Source of the DNA: Deltaproteobacteria bacterium
GTDB taxonomy: Bacteria > Myxococcota_A > Polyangia > HGW-17
Reading direction: 5' to 3'
Length of the DNA: 64,000 nucleotides
Assembly (NCBI GenBank): GCA_016937155.1
Contig: JAFGWM010000005.1
Coordinates: 37,718 to 101,717 of the forward strand
The position numbers and the translations under genes were made by a program. Shown here one piece after another: positions 20,065 to 30,850 of the stretch (positions are counted from its first letter, which is position 1; each line of letters begins with the position of its first letter). A model generated the notes under the pieces. That model saw nothing but the letters and a program-made list of their open reading frames with translations. It was not told the origin of the DNA and ran no database searches.

Positions 20065-22624
20065 AGTCCATATCATCATCATCATCAAAGGGGATTACAT
20101 CTTCAGGTTTTTTTGAAGGTGCTTTCAGGGCTGGAGCTCTTTTGCCTGCCGATGGCTTTTTCGTTCCGGATCCCAGTGATTTCACCGGATTCCTCATCCG
20201 TGATCCCATTGAAGAGTTAAGGATGAATTTTTCCACAAGGGATGCAAGTTCAAGTGCCTGAGCTGAAAGTTCCTCACTTGCGCTGGAACTTTCTTCAGCA
20301 TTTGCAGCATTCAACTGTGTCACTTCATTCATCTGAGCCACTGCACTGTTCACCTGATCAATGCCACGAGCCTGTTCCTGACTTGCCACAGCGATTTCTT
20401 TTATGATATTTTCAACCTTGGCAATTGCTTCAAGCATATCATCAAGCTGGGTTTTAACTCCGTTTGACATCTGAGCGCCTTCTTCACTTACATCAACACT
20501 TTCCTTTATAAGGTCTTCTGTTTTCTTTGCAGCATCTTTTGAACGGAGTGCAAGATTTCTGACTTCCTCAGCTACCACAGCGAAACCTCTACCGGCTTCT
20601 CCTGCTCTGGCCGCTTCAACAGCTGCATTGAGTGCAAGAAGATTTGTTTGGAATGCAATTTCATTAATGTCCTGAATGATTGCACTGGTGCCAACTGCAC
20701 TGGCTTTGATTCTGGTCATTGCATCAATCAGTTTATCCATATTGGCACTTCCGGAATCAGCTGCTTTTTTAGCACTCTGAGCCAGATTATTAGCCTGCTG
20801 AGAATTGTCTGCATTCTGTCTGGTCATTCCAGCCATTTCTTCCAGAGATGAGGAAGTTTCTTCAAGACTGGAAGCCTGCTCGCTGGCACCTTCTGCAACC
20901 TGCTGAGAGCTTGATGAAATCTGTCCAACAGCTTCCTTCACCTGGAATACACTTTCGTTCACCTGAGACAGAGCATCATGCAATGCATTGGCCATCAGAT
21001 TGATATTATTTTTGATTCTGGCATGATCACCTCTGTATTCTCCAACAACTCTTGAAGTAAGGTCATAATTTGCAAGTTTTTCAAGAACTCCATCAGCCTC
21101 ATTGATTGGTTCCATTATGGAATCAATCATTCCGTTGATTCCCGAAATCAGTTCACCCCATCCACCATCAAATCTTGATGCATCTGCTCTTGTTTTCAGA
21201 TTACCGTTCTGAGCGGCACTGGCAAGGTTGTTTGTTGTTTTCAGAAGATCATTCATAACATTCACTGTCTGATTGATGTTGTTCTTTATTGAGTTAAATT
21301 CTCCATGATAGGTGTCAGTGATCTGCTTTGGTATGATACCGGATGAAATGTCTGCCAGATAGCTCGAAGTTACCTCAATAGGTTTCTTGTATGATTCAGA
21401 TAGTCTGTTTACACCGTCCAGCATTGATGCCCAGTCGCCCTGGAATGAACCGGAGTCTGCTCTTACTTGAAGATTTCCATCATCAGTAGCCTTGACCAGT
21501 TTATTTGTTTCACTACTGAATCCTTCAAGAATCCCCTGCATCTTTTTAAAGATATCTGCCAGTTTTCCAATTTCATCTTTTTGATTGATGTCGATAGTTC
21601 TCTTGAGATCCCCACTTGCGAACCCCTCGGCAACTTCACTTATTTTGTTGACTGGGGTGGTAATCGCTTTGGTTATGAACAGTGCAAATACTACCGCAAG
21701 GAGAAGACCAATTCCTGCAAATATTAGACTGAGTCTGACTGCATCAGTATTTTCTTTTTTCACTCTCGGTCCGATTTCATCCTGTTCCGATTTCATCATT
21801 AGTTTCAGATCTTCAATTTCCTTGGCGATTTTGGGACCAGCTACATTAAAAATATTTTTCTGAACATCAGCCATATCTGTAACAGTCTTAGCGGCTGACT
21901 TGAAAAAAACACCATACTGCTGTATCATCCCTTTTATTTTTTCGGCGTCAGATATCTGTGAAGGATCCTTTGAAACCACGTTAAATCCCTCCATTTTAGT
22001 GGAGGCAAGAGCCAGTTTTGAACTTGCCAGCTCGGAAAACTGTGAACGGGAAGTATAGACAAATTTTGTTACCGCAAGACGTGCATTAAGTATTGCGGTG
22101 ATACTATCCTCTGCTCTTACAACCACTTCGGGTTCGGCATTTTTCTGGGCCTTTTTTGACATTGCAGTGAGACTTTTGAGGATTTTCTCTTCCATAGTCT
22201 GCATATCGGTATAGACCAGTTTTTCCCTTTCAAGATAACTTTTATGCATGAGGTTGAATCCCTCAACATATTTTTCAATCCCAGCCTTAATGTCAGTTAT
22301 TACTTTCTTCTTTTTGGGATTGTTTATCTTCGAATCAGTCTCAGATATAAGATCATATGTCTGCTTGGTTCTCTGGCGAAATCTGTTAAAAATATCCTTG
22401 GTATGTGATGCCTGATATTTTTCATTATTCACGCGCATGGACAGAAAGTTGGCCTGAATTCTACCCACATTCACATTGTCGATTGCAATTTTGCGGTAGC
22501 TGCTGAACCCTATATCACCATTGTTAAGTCCGTTGTATCCTATGTAGGCTACAAGAGCCAGTAGAATTGTGGCTACACCAAACCCAATAGCAAGTTTTAA
22601 ACCGATTGATAGATTCTTGAACAT
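20051..22624 (-). CDS. Methyl-accepting chemotaxis protein with tandem HAMP-like repeats
   Basis: [41 protein letters not shown] hairpin; TM near residue 300; repeated HAMP-like blocks [32 protein letters not shown]. Confidence 0.95.
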   Translation of the reverse strand: MFKNLSIGLKLAIGFGVATILLALVAYIGYNGLNNGDIGFSSYRKIAIDNVNVGRIQANFLSMRVNNEKYQASHTKDIFNRFRQRTKQTYDLISETDSKINNPKKKKVITDIKAGIEKYVEGFNLMHKSYLEREKLVYTDMQTMEEKILKSLTAMSKKAQKNAEPEVVVRAEDSITAILNARLAVTKFVYTSRSQFSELASSKLALASTKMEGFNVVSKDPSQISDAEKIKGMIQQYGVFFKSAAKTVTDMADVQKNIFNVAGPKIAKEIEDLKLMMKSEQDEIGPRVKKENTDAVRLSLIFAGIGLLLAVVFALFITKAITTPVNKISEVAEGFASGDLKRTIDINQKDEIGKLADIFKKMQGILEGFSSETNKLVKATDDGNLQVRADSGSFQGDWASMLDGVNRLSESYKKPIEVTSSYLADISSGIIPKQITDTYHGEFNSIKNNINQTVNVMNDLLKTTNNLASAAQNGNLKTRADASRFDGGWGELISGINGMIDSIMEPINEADGVLEKLANYDLTSRVVGEYRGDHARIKNNINLMANALHDALSQVNESVFQVKEAVGQISSSSQQVAEGASEQASSLEETSSSLEEMAGMTRQNADNSQQANNLAQSAKKAADSGSANMDKLIDAMTRIKASAVGTSAIIQDINEIAFQTNLLALNAAVEAARAGEAGRGFAVVAEEVRNLALRSKDAAKKTEDLIKESVDVSEEGAQMSNGVKTQLDDMLEAIAKVENIIKEIAVASQEQARGIDQVNSAVAQMNEVTQLNAANAEESSSASEELSAQALELASLVEKFILNSSMGSRMRNPVKSLGSGTKKPSAGKRAPALKAPSKKPEDVIPFDDDDDMDFKEF

Positions 22625-22665
22625 ATCGACTCCTTTTCATGTGGATTATCATTCTCAATGCGGAT

Positions 22666-22692
22666 CAATCGGACTTACCTGAAGGAAGTTTA
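22666..22692 (-). promoter_or_regulatory. Putative sigma-28 (FliA) promoter TAAA-N15-TCCGATTG upstream of the MCP gene
   Basis: Minus strand: TAAA CTTCCTTCAGGTAAG TCCGATTG, 42 nt upstream of the ATG. Confidence 0.75.
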
Positions 22693-22881
22693 GAAAAATA
22701 ATTAATTTTTAATTTTTACAAGTAGTAATACAAGCAAAAGCTCTGAATTCAAGTGCAGGGTGGTAAACGTATGTTTGGCATAAACATCAAAAATCATACA
22801 ATATAAATATCCAGAATGGTTTACAGTGAATGCTTTCAGGGCAAGTAATATTCAACTGATATATCTTTATGTATGGTGATT

Positions 22882-23412
22882 TTAGCAGCGATTCACACAA
22901 GTCAATGAAGTTATCTGAGTTTCTCGGTGATACTGTGAAAAATTACATGATTGATAAAATCCAACAGCACCAGGATCATCAAGATCACAAGTGTGAAGCC
23001 ATATGGTTTCACATCCGAAATCATATGCCATGGATTTTGCCTTGGCCATTATTTTCTTACCATGGCCCTGATGAGTGAATTCTGGAAACAGCCCAAAATA
23101 CACTATTTCGGCTCGGGGAAAAACCAGATTAAGCTCAAAAAATCCTATTGGTGAGTTTTGAAACATTGCTGCAAAAATTCTTACATTTTTCTGGTTTAAT
23201 CTTGTATTCCAGTTTTCGACACTCCAAGAATTACGTTCATACCAGTTCCAGGGTTCACCACAGCTCATGTAGAGAAATGATGCAAATCTTCCGCCTTTGT
23301 TTCCCAGTTGAAGAAAGGATAATTCATTATAACCGAGATTTTCACCGGCCCTGTCAATTGAAGTAAGGGGACACTCCATGTAAGTTACCTCAGTTTTAAT
23401 AAAATCGCCCAT
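22882..23412 (-). CDS. GNAT family N-acetyltransferase
   Basis: PIGFFELNLVFPRAEIVYFGLFPEFTHQGHGKKIMAKAKSMAYDFGCETIWLHTCDLDDPGAVGFYQSCNF. Confidence 0.85.
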   Translation of the reverse strand: MGDFIKTEVTYMECPLTSIDRAGENLGYNELSFLQLGNKGGRFASFLYMSCGEPWNWYERNSWSVENWNTRLNQKNVRIFAAMFQNSPIGFFELNLVFPRAEIVYFGLFPEFTHQGHGKKIMAKAKSMAYDFGCETIWLHTCDLDDPGAVGFYQSCNFSQYHRETQITSLTCVNRC

Positions 23413-23414
23413 AT

Positions 23415-23924
23415 TTACTTCCTGTTTGCTGATTGTTTCAGTACCAAATACGAATCAGACAGTTTTCTGTAATTTTTTCTCAGTTTTACAAAATTATTCA
23501 GTCTGGTTTTATCCGGTGCCCATTCTCTGTTTTGCCCAAACTCCCTTAAGAGTTCAGTCTGATCATATAAATTAGTGGCAAGTCTGGAAAGTAAATCAGT
23601 ATCGGAATTTTTAACATTTTTTACGGTCACTTTATTTAGCTTTTTTTTTAAGTTATCTGCTTTTTGCATTACAAGGGCACATCTTCGTGTGAAGGACGCA
23701 AGGCCTGAATCGCTTACCTTATGAATTACCGAAGAAAGACTTTCAAGTTCATTTATGCACAAGTCCAGATCAGGAGAAAACTCAGCTATAAGTGCGGATC
23801 TGGATTGAAAATTTTTAGATTTTACTTCAACTGTTCCTGCATCATTTTCTACTGATTTTTTTTTTGAACTGCACGCTGTAACGATCAGGACAAAAAAGAT
23901 GATAGACCATTTGAATTTCATCAT
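23415..23924 (-). CDS. Hypothetical lipoprotein
   Basis: MMKFKWSIIFFVLIVTACSSKKK lipobox; no family recognised. Confidence 0.75.
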   Translation of the reverse strand: MMKFKWSIIFFVLIVTACSSKKKSVENDAGTVEVKSKNFQSRSALIAEFSPDLDLCINELESLSSVIHKVSDSGLASFTRRCALVMQKADNLKKKLNKVTVKNVKNSDTDLLSRLATNLYDQTELLREFGQNREWAPDKTRLNNFVKLRKNYRKLSDSYLVLKQSANRK

Positions 23925-23978
23925 TGAAAACAGCTCTCCAAGATTGGCAGTATCAACTGAAAAAAATTAAATATCAAC

Positions 23979-24006
23979 TTGCTTTTTGGATATCTGCCAG
24001 TATACT
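23979..24006 (+). promoter_or_regulatory. Sigma-70-like promoter TTGCTT-N16-TATACT for the Cys-rich protein gene
   Basis: ttgctt tttggatatctgccag tatact, followed by aaggagg RBS and ATG 24036. Confidence 0.6.
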
Positions 24007-24035
24007 ACGCTTTACTTCAAAAGGAGGATCTTATT

Positions 24036-25970
24036 ATGAAGAAGTTACTTAGTACATTAGCATTGGTTGGTGTTGTTGCTTTTGCAGCGTGTGATGATGA
24101 CTCATCAAATAACACCACAAACAACAATCAGAATTGTGGAAACGGTATAGTTGATGATGGCGAAGACTGTGACGGATCAGTGGACATCGTTTGTACAGAC
24201 CTTGACGGCTGGGGATTCGACGGTGGAACACTTACCTGTAACAGCGACTGTACCTTCAATATGACAGAGTGCACTGGCGGTCCCGAATGTGGTGACGGCG
24301 TTGCAGAAGGTGATGAAGAATGTGACGAAACTGATCTTCGTGACATGGACTGTACTGACGAGGGATTCACCAGTGGAACACTTTCCTGTAACACTGATTG
24401 TACACTGAATGTTGAATCATGTTCCGATGAAGAAGATCTTTGCGGAAATGGTGTTATTGACGGCGACGAAGTATGTGACGGCGCTGCACACGGCACTGCC
24501 ACCTGTGAAGATTATGGTTATTCCAATGGTTATCTTGTATGTAATACCGATTGCACAGGATTCAATCTCGGTAGTTGTGCCAATGTTCCTGGTGAGTGTG
24601 GTAATGGCGTTGTAGAGTGGGCTGAAGCATGTGACGGTGAGATTTCTGATACATGTGAAGATTATGGTTTTGATGGTGGAACACTTTCCTGTAATGATGA
24701 CTGTTCAGTAGATTTCAGCGCATGTATCGGTGATTACTGCGAACTTAATGACTGGTATGGCGATGAATACTGTGATGCATGCGAGCTCATGGGTGGTGTT
24801 CACGATCCAGATTGTGACTCAGTCTGTTCAGAGAGTGATGGTACATGTGGAAGTTATCAGGATCAGCTCGTTGGTTCTACAACATGTCTCGGCCTTGTAG
24901 GTACAGAGGACCCCGATTGTGGCGAATGTGGCAATGGTACATGGGATCAGTTCGGTACATACGGAAATCAGGTTGAAGACTGTGACGGCACCGATGTTGG
25001 CGGATATTCCTGTACAGATTTCGGTGATTCCTTTGCTGGTGGTACACTGGCATGCAGTGACAACTGTAAATATGATTTAAGCGGATGTATTCCTCCCGTA
25101 TGTGGAAATGGTATACTTGAAGCTGGTGAAACATGTGACGGTACTGACTTTGGTGGCGCAACATGTTCAACTTCCGGTGAATTTGATGATGGTGATCTTT
25201 CATGCAGTAATGACTGTACTGAAATAGTTACCACAGCATGTGTTGCTGCAACATGTGGTAATGACCTTGTTGGTGGCAGTGAAGATTGTGACAATGACAA
25301 CCTCAATGGTTCCACATGTTCCGACGTTGGTAATTATGATAGTGGTACACTTGCATGTGATGCCTGTTCATTTGATGACTCAGGCTGTGTTGAAGCAGTT
25401 TGTGGTAATGGACTCCTTGGTGGTGATGAAGTATGTGACGGTTCCGAACTCGGGGAACCCGGATTTGCTTGTACTGACCTCGGATACACCGGTGGTGATC
25501 TTTCCTGTCTTGATTGTTCAGGATGGTCTGCAAGTGAGTGCACAGGCTTTGAATGTAATGTAGCTGCTGACCTCGGTACTTTCAGCGGTACTGAAATTGT
25601 GGAAACCGGAGATATCTGTGACGGTGACGGCACAATGGTATTCAATGGCTATGTTGGAACTGATTACGGCGCAGACGGCACTGAAAAAGTTTTCACACTT
25701 ACTCTTGAAGCAGGTGCAAGTGTTAATATCGAATATGCTGGTGCTGATGATAACGTTATTATGGTTGTTACAGATTGTGGCGATCTTATGGGTTATGGCG
25801 CTGTTTCCGTTGATGCAGATTATGAGACTTTTGTTGAGACTCTTACTCTCACAAATGAAACAGAGGCATCAGTTACTTATTATGTAGTTGCAGATTTCTA
25901 CGAGTATGACTGTGCTGATGGCGCAGGAAGTGGTGAATTCACACTCACAGTTAGTGCACCTTCTAAATAA
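24036..25970 (+). CDS. Cys-rich multi-repeat surface lipoprotein (DUF4215-like repeats) with C-terminal PPC-like beta domain
   Basis: MKKLLSTLALVGVVAFAACDDD lipobox; about 10 repeats of CGNGxxxxGExCDG...CxxxGxxxGxLxCxxxC; ATG 24036 preceded by AAGGAGG. Confidence 0.9.
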   Translation: MKKLLSTLALVGVVAFAACDDDSSNNTTNNNQNCGNGIVDDGEDCDGSVDIVCTDLDGWGFDGGTLTCNSDCTFNMTECTGGPECGDGVAEGDEECDETDLRDMDCTDEGFTSGTLSCNTDCTLNVESCSDEEDLCGNGVIDGDEVCDGAAHGTATCEDYGYSNGYLVCNTDCTGFNLGSCANVPGECGNGVVEWAEACDGEISDTCEDYGFDGGTLSCNDDCSVDFSACIGDYCELNDWYGDEYCDACELMGGVHDPDCDSVCSESDGTCGSYQDQLVGSTTCLGLVGTEDPDCGECGNGTWDQFGTYGNQVEDCDGTDVGGYSCTDFGDSFAGGTLACSDNCKYDLSGCIPPVCGNGILEAGETCDGTDFGGATCSTSGEFDDGDLSCSNDCTEIVTTACVAATCGNDLVGGSEDCDNDNLNGSTCSDVGNYDSGTLACDACSFDDSGCVEAVCGNGLLGGDEVCDGSELGEPGFACTDLGYTGGDLSCLDCSGWSASECTGFECNVAADLGTFSGTEIVETGDICDGDGTMVFNGYVGTDYGADGTEKVFTLTLEAGASVNIEYAGADDNVIMVVTDCGDLMGYGAVSVDADYETFVETLTLTNETEASVTYYVVADFYEYDCADGAGSGEFTLTVSAPSK

Positions 25971-26010
25971 TTTCCTCCCGGTAATTATTTCCAGTAATAG
26001 TTCTAAATAA

Positions 26011-26190
26011 AAATCAAAAATCCCGCGTAATTCCATTACAGATTCCATTTCTGAAAGAGCGTGGAAGTCAGTCTCCAAAGTTCTGACCGGACAAGTATTT
26101 CCACCTGACCAGGCTCCAACTGAAAATCTTGGAAGACTATCTCAAAAGTCCGGTGAGGCTGGTATTCATGTGGTTATAAATTCAAAGTGA
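26011..26190 (+). pseudogene. Possible gene remnant: 60-codon open frame with protein-like composition but no usable start
   Basis: KSKIPRNSITDSISERAWKSVSKVLTGQVFPPDQAPTENLGRLSQKSGEAGIHVVINSK* between TAA 26008-26010 and TGA 26188-26190; no ATG, TTG or early GTG. Confidence 0.3.
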
Positions 26191-26223
26191 GGGAAGGGGA
26201 GTCTTTAAACTGAATATGGTTTT

Positions 26224-29200
26224 TTAGGCTGTTTTGATTAAGCCGAATCGAATAAGATTATCAATCCATGGAAATACGTGTCTGTCCTTGGGCATATCAT
26301 AAATCATCCTTTTTTTATCCAGCTCGGTGGTTATAAACTCTGTTGCATATAGTAGGGGAGACCAGTGATGGCACCTTTGAATCATGGATGGAATGTACTC
26401 TGATTTAAGAATGTCATTTGCAGCACTATCAATATTGTTGAAAAATCCTATAGCATCAGATACTTCTACCTGAGTATCATGGGTCATACTTCCAAGCTGC
26501 TTAGTCAGAATGTTGGACAGGAAAAACAGTGCTTCTGGAACATAGTCTTCATCTACAACCCCTCTAATAGTGGATGTTGGGCAATTCATTTTAAACTGAC
26601 CTTCTCTTGCCAGTTCTACAACCCCTGACTGGCTCAGTGATTCAATTCCTCCCATTAAATGAATCAGCAAGCGGGAGTCTAAAAATGCACCAAGGTTATC
26701 CAGGAAAAATTCAACTGCTTTTCCTGAAAAAACGGCCTGATAGAATTTTAAAAACTTGTCTACTTCAGCCATGGCCTGCATGAACTTAATATTGCCACCG
26801 GTTCCATGGGCGCTTCCATTTATTGCGCTGAACAGCAGGTTTCGGGATACAAGGCCTGATGCAAGTTTTTGCATATGGGGTGTTCCACCGTTAAGAATGG
26901 ATTCAGCTTTAAGAGCGTTGGCACAGCCCTGTGAATATCCGATTATTCCATAGGGTTTGGTAACCTTTTTAATTTCATCAATTATTTTCCAGGCATTAAA
27001 ATTCAGGCTTCTTGCAGTTTGGGTATCAGCCCGAAGGACATCAATTCCTCTTCTTTTTTTAAGTCTGGCGTAGGCATCCTCCAGTTCTCTTCCCATTGAA
27101 CCTTCTGTTACAACTCCCATACAACTGATAATACTGAAATTGTAGTTATCATCCGGGATATCCATTTTCAATCTGATGAACTTATCAGAAGCCAGAAATT
27201 TTCTGTCATCTGTTGAATGATAAAGAGATTCTATAATCTGCTCATGAAGAGTTCCTGCACGGGATGATCTTTTTTTCACCCACTGTTCCACGTTATCATC
27301 TCCGGAAACAACATTGTGATGAATACTTTGAATCATGAGAGCTTCATGACTTCTTGAAAACAGCTTTTTAAACAATTCAGAATTCAGAAAGGCAGGATTT
27401 TTCTCTATGATTGAACCAACTGAAGTGAATACCTTATTCCATGATTTGACTGCATCTTGTTGTCTTTTTTTCTCCCTTGGGGAAAAAGTGCATTTTGATG
27501 TTAGTGATTCAGCAGATTCAATTAATTTGAGAAGACTGTTTTCATTGTCCCTGAAACTAATCAGTTTATCAGAGTCAGTGTCTGTTGATCGGACATTCAA
27601 ATGAGCTTTAATGGCTGTGTATGGCGCAAACTTTTCCATTACCAGTTCACTCACCTGAAAAAGTTTTTCAATATAGCTTTCTCCTGCAAATCTTCCTCCT
27701 GCCAGATAATCCTTCATTGATGGAATACTTATTTCAAGTCTTGAGGATAAAAAACTCACCATATCCACTGGTTCTCGAAGAAGGTTCTGATTGAAATTAC
27801 AAAGACCATATAAAACAAATGCAAGTACTCTCGGGGAACCTTCACTTAATTCATCCAGAGTCTGTGTTATAAGAAACGCCGGGCTTTCCTTAAGAACATT
27901 AATAATCTGTGCAAAATTAATCTGGATAATTCTTTGAGAGAGTGGGGAACTGAGAGTGGACCTGAGCAGTATGGCAATCTCTTTTGGCCCGGCTGTTGAA
28001 TTGGAAATCATGCTTCCCAGTTTTCCAGTGTACTTTGGGGGTAGTTTCGAACAGACTGCATCCAGGAAAAAACTGATACTGAATCCTTGCGGCAGGTAAG
28101 TAAATCCCCCAAAATTTTCACTTACTTTATAAATCCTGTTTTTCATATCCAGTAAATAGTGCATGTGAAGTAAGTCATCGGATTTAAAAAGGTTTCCGTG
28201 GTTTTCGAGAATATAGGTCAGGACATGTCTTTCAAGATAATGTGAAATGCCGGCAATTTCCTCGGAAATAAACTGGTCAAAATTATTATTTTCCAGATAA
28301 CTGTAAATGCTCTCTGCAGTTGGAATTCCTTTTAAAACCTCAGTATATTCTCCCTTCAACCTGAACGGCAGGCAACGTTTAATTGGTTCAGATGAGCCTT
28401 TTAGATCAACAGGAGAAAGGACCAGAGACAGCCATTTAAGAGCACGGTGCAGTTCAAACTCGTATTCATCAAGATCAAACTGATTTCTCAGAACTGATTT
28501 CATAGTTTTTATATTAAGCCCATTGCCTTTAATTATTCCCCAGACTACATTCAGAATTTCTTCCCTCCAGGGGGAATCTGGTTTTACACAGATAATTTCA
28601 CATAAAATATCACTCAGAACTTCAGCTGGGATTGCATCAGAAGGATTTTTAATATTTTTATGTTTCAGGATACTATTGACTCTGATTATAAAATCCTTAA
28701 ACTTTTCAAGTTTTTTTGACAGTTCTGAATTGAAAAAGGAAAGTGAACCGCTGATTTTTTCCCAGCTTTCTCCTGATTCAATTATGTTTATAAGTTTTTC
28801 AGGATGCTTACCCGGGTTGAAAATTGCATTGAAAAAAGCAGCATCATACAGTCCCTCATCATTGCCTGATACGGAAATTCCCCCGCTGGAATTTATATGA
28901 AATCTGAGATCCCCTGATAAAAGTTGAGACACGAAAATGTCGAGGCTGTTATCGTCTGAATAGAGGACTGGTGATTTATCAAGGTTCCATATTATGTTAA
29001 AAGTGCTGGAGCCCAGCCCGCTGGAATCAAGAAGTCCCTCAAGTATGTCAATTTCTATTTTTGAGGGGGATACAGAAAGTCGCCTGTTCTGAAGAGAAGT
29101 CTCTAAAAAATTTATTGAAAGAACTGCTTTTGATGAATACAAATCCAGCACTGTCATGTTTTCTTTCTGTTCAGATTTTAGCCTGAGGGCCAGATCAATA

Positions 29201-30813
29201 TTTCCCTCAAATACGGTTTTTATTATTCCAGGGTCAATATTAAGTTCAGGAAGACCTTCAATGGATTTTTCTGTTTCCAGTTTTACATCGAATTTTGAAT
29301 TCAAATTCAAAGTGAGGTTTGTGGTATTGGATACTGAAAGATTTCCATCAAGTATGGACTGGCTAATTTCAGGGATAAATGAAGTTACACCATCAGTGCT
29401 GCGTTGTCCCCCAATAACTGCATAAGTTGCAATCCAGTTGAAAAACGCATCATCAATAGAAAACTCCGTACTTCCTTTAGGAGAAAAGATTTTTGCATAA
29501 CCATTGACTGAAATATTTTTCAGTACTGTTGAAAGAAGCATTTCTCCTTTAACCAGAGGATGGCTGTATTTGAAATCAGCTGAAAGTCTGGAAATTTTAC
29601 TGCTTTCATTGACAGTAATCTCGATGCTGGTGGAACTATCCATACCGGGATTTCCTCTTTCAAATGAATTCAGTATTGTTTCAATTGGAGATTCTTCAGA
29701 ATTATCTGAAATAACTGATACTTTAACTGAGCTGTTTAGTGTTTCCTGTCCGGAATGAAATCTTAGATCAGAGACTTCAAAAATTAATTTGTCACTGGAA
29801 TTATTACCTGAAATAACACCGGTAATATTTATGAAATCGTTGCTTTTTACAGATCCTTCTACATCTGCCCCGTCATGAAAAGAAGCATTGAAACCCATAT
29901 CTGGAAGCTGGCTTGTGGCAGTAAAATTGCCGGATATTCCATCAAGACTTTTCCCGAATTCTTTAGCGATTGCGAAAAAATCAGTAGTTCCTCCCATAAC
30001 ACTGGCACTTTCAAGAGGTTGTTCGCTCAATAGTTTTTCAAGGGATGCATGTACAGATGGAATTAAGGCATGGGGCAAAATAATGTTACTGAAGGACTTA
30101 ATGAGTTTTCCCTGGTGGTATATTTTTCCGCTGAATGCGAACTCCAGGACCCAGTTGTCTCCCTTTTTTCTAGCTTTCCCTGTTACTTTTTCCAGATGGA
30201 CCAGGGGAAGATTAGCAGATTTAAACTGGTTTTTAATATTTTGCGCTTTTAGTCCAAGGGTGTCTTTTAATTTTGTAAAACTTTTAGATATTCCATCATA
30301 ATTTATACTGCTACCGGTAAATCCACGAGTGAATTTTTCAGTGGTGGATTTTGCTTTCCCAATTAAATTTGAAGCAAATGCAGATACCTGGGAATCAGTA
30401 AAAAGTTCTTTGAGTAGAGCAACATCGTTATCAGAAAAGAGGGAGGGCAGCACAGAGAGTGTTTGTAAAACATTGCTTAATATCAGTGGCTTTGAAAATT
30501 TAAGTTCCAGATCCTTTAAAATTGAAAATCCATCGGGACCATCAAGCACAGGGCTTGCATCTGTTACTATGGAAACCGTGGTCAGTTCATCAATTTCAAC
30601 ATTGAAAGAGTTGTTTTTAGTAAGAAGAAAGTTGTAGGTTCCGCTTCTTAGCTCACACAGTAAATTAACTGAAACCCCGTGAATATCCCTTGCACTAAGA
30701 GATTTTATATCTGTTTTTATCCCTGAAGGCAGTGCAAGAGGTCTGAATTTTCCTTTGTTATCAGGTGACTCAAGAAAAAGATGTAGTTTTCCGGTGTTGG
30801 AACGTTTTTTCAT
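26224..30813 (-). CDS. Very large (about 1529 aa) uncharacterised protein with C-terminal alpha/beta-hydrolase (lipase-like) motif
   Basis: KPYGIIGYSQGCANALKAES (G-x-S-x-G); later VVDEDYVPE and SMTHDTQVEV as candidate Asp and His; start 30813 has a GAGGG upstream. Confidence 0.85.
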   Translation of the reverse strand: MKKRSNTGKLHLFLESPDNKGKFRPLALPSGIKTDIKSLSARDIHGVSVNLLCELRSGTYNFLLTKNNSFNVEIDELTTVSIVTDASPVLDGPDGFSILKDLELKFSKPLILSNVLQTLSVLPSLFSDNDVALLKELFTDSQVSAFASNLIGKAKSTTEKFTRGFTGSSINYDGISKSFTKLKDTLGLKAQNIKNQFKSANLPLVHLEKVTGKARKKGDNWVLEFAFSGKIYHQGKLIKSFSNIILPHALIPSVHASLEKLLSEQPLESASVMGGTTDFFAIAKEFGKSLDGISGNFTATSQLPDMGFNASFHDGADVEGSVKSNDFINITGVISGNNSSDKLIFEVSDLRFHSGQETLNSSVKVSVISDNSEESPIETILNSFERGNPGMDSSTSIEITVNESSKISRLSADFKYSHPLVKGEMLLSTVLKNISVNGYAKIFSPKGSTEFSIDDAFFNWIATYAVIGGQRSTDGVTSFIPEISQSILDGNLSVSNTTNLTLNLNSKFDVKLETEKSIEGLPELNIDPGIIKTVFEGNIDLALRLKSEQKENMTVLDLYSSKAVLSINFLETSLQNRRLSVSPSKIEIDILEGLLDSSGLGSSTFNIIWNLDKSPVLYSDDNSLDIFVSQLLSGDLRFHINSSGGISVSGNDEGLYDAAFFNAIFNPGKHPEKLINIIESGESWEKISGSLSFFNSELSKKLEKFKDFIIRVNSILKHKNIKNPSDAIPAEVLSDILCEIICVKPDSPWREEILNVVWGIIKGNGLNIKTMKSVLRNQFDLDEYEFELHRALKWLSLVLSPVDLKGSSEPIKRCLPFRLKGEYTEVLKGIPTAESIYSYLENNNFDQFISEEIAGISHYLERHVLTYILENHGNLFKSDDLLHMHYLLDMKNRIYKVSENFGGFTYLPQGFSISFFLDAVCSKLPPKYTGKLGSMISNSTAGPKEIAILLRSTLSSPLSQRIIQINFAQIINVLKESPAFLITQTLDELSEGSPRVLAFVLYGLCNFNQNLLREPVDMVSFLSSRLEISIPSMKDYLAGGRFAGESYIEKLFQVSELVMEKFAPYTAIKAHLNVRSTDTDSDKLISFRDNENSLLKLIESAESLTSKCTFSPREKKRQQDAVKSWNKVFTSVGSIIEKNPAFLNSELFKKLFSRSHEALMIQSIHHNVVSGDDNVEQWVKKRSSRAGTLHEQIIESLYHSTDDRKFLASDKFIRLKMDIPDDNYNFSIISCMGVVTEGSMGRELEDAYARLKKRRGIDVLRADTQTARSLNFNAWKIIDEIKKVTKPYGIIGYSQGCANALKAESILNGGTPHMQKLASGLVSRNLLFSAINGSAHGTGGNIKFMQAMAEVDKFLKFYQAVFSGKAVEFFLDNLGAFLDSRLLIHLMGGIESLSQSGVVELAREGQFKMNCPTSTIRGVVDEDYVPEALFFLSNILTKQLGSMTHDTQVEVSDAIGFFNNIDSAANDILKSEYIPSMIQRCHHWSPLLYATEFITTELDKKRMIYDMPKDRHVFPWIDNLIRFGLIKTA

Positions 30814-30850
30814 ATTGACCCTCAATTATTTTTTCCAAAAAATTAGGATT

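Noticed and set aside
24128-24502. Minus-strand ORFs across the Cys-rich gene (also 24877-25203, 24968-25315, 25303-25533, 25334-25645)
   Set aside because: Ser/Pro/His-rich low-complexity shadows of the repetitive plus-strand gene; no RBS or family signature
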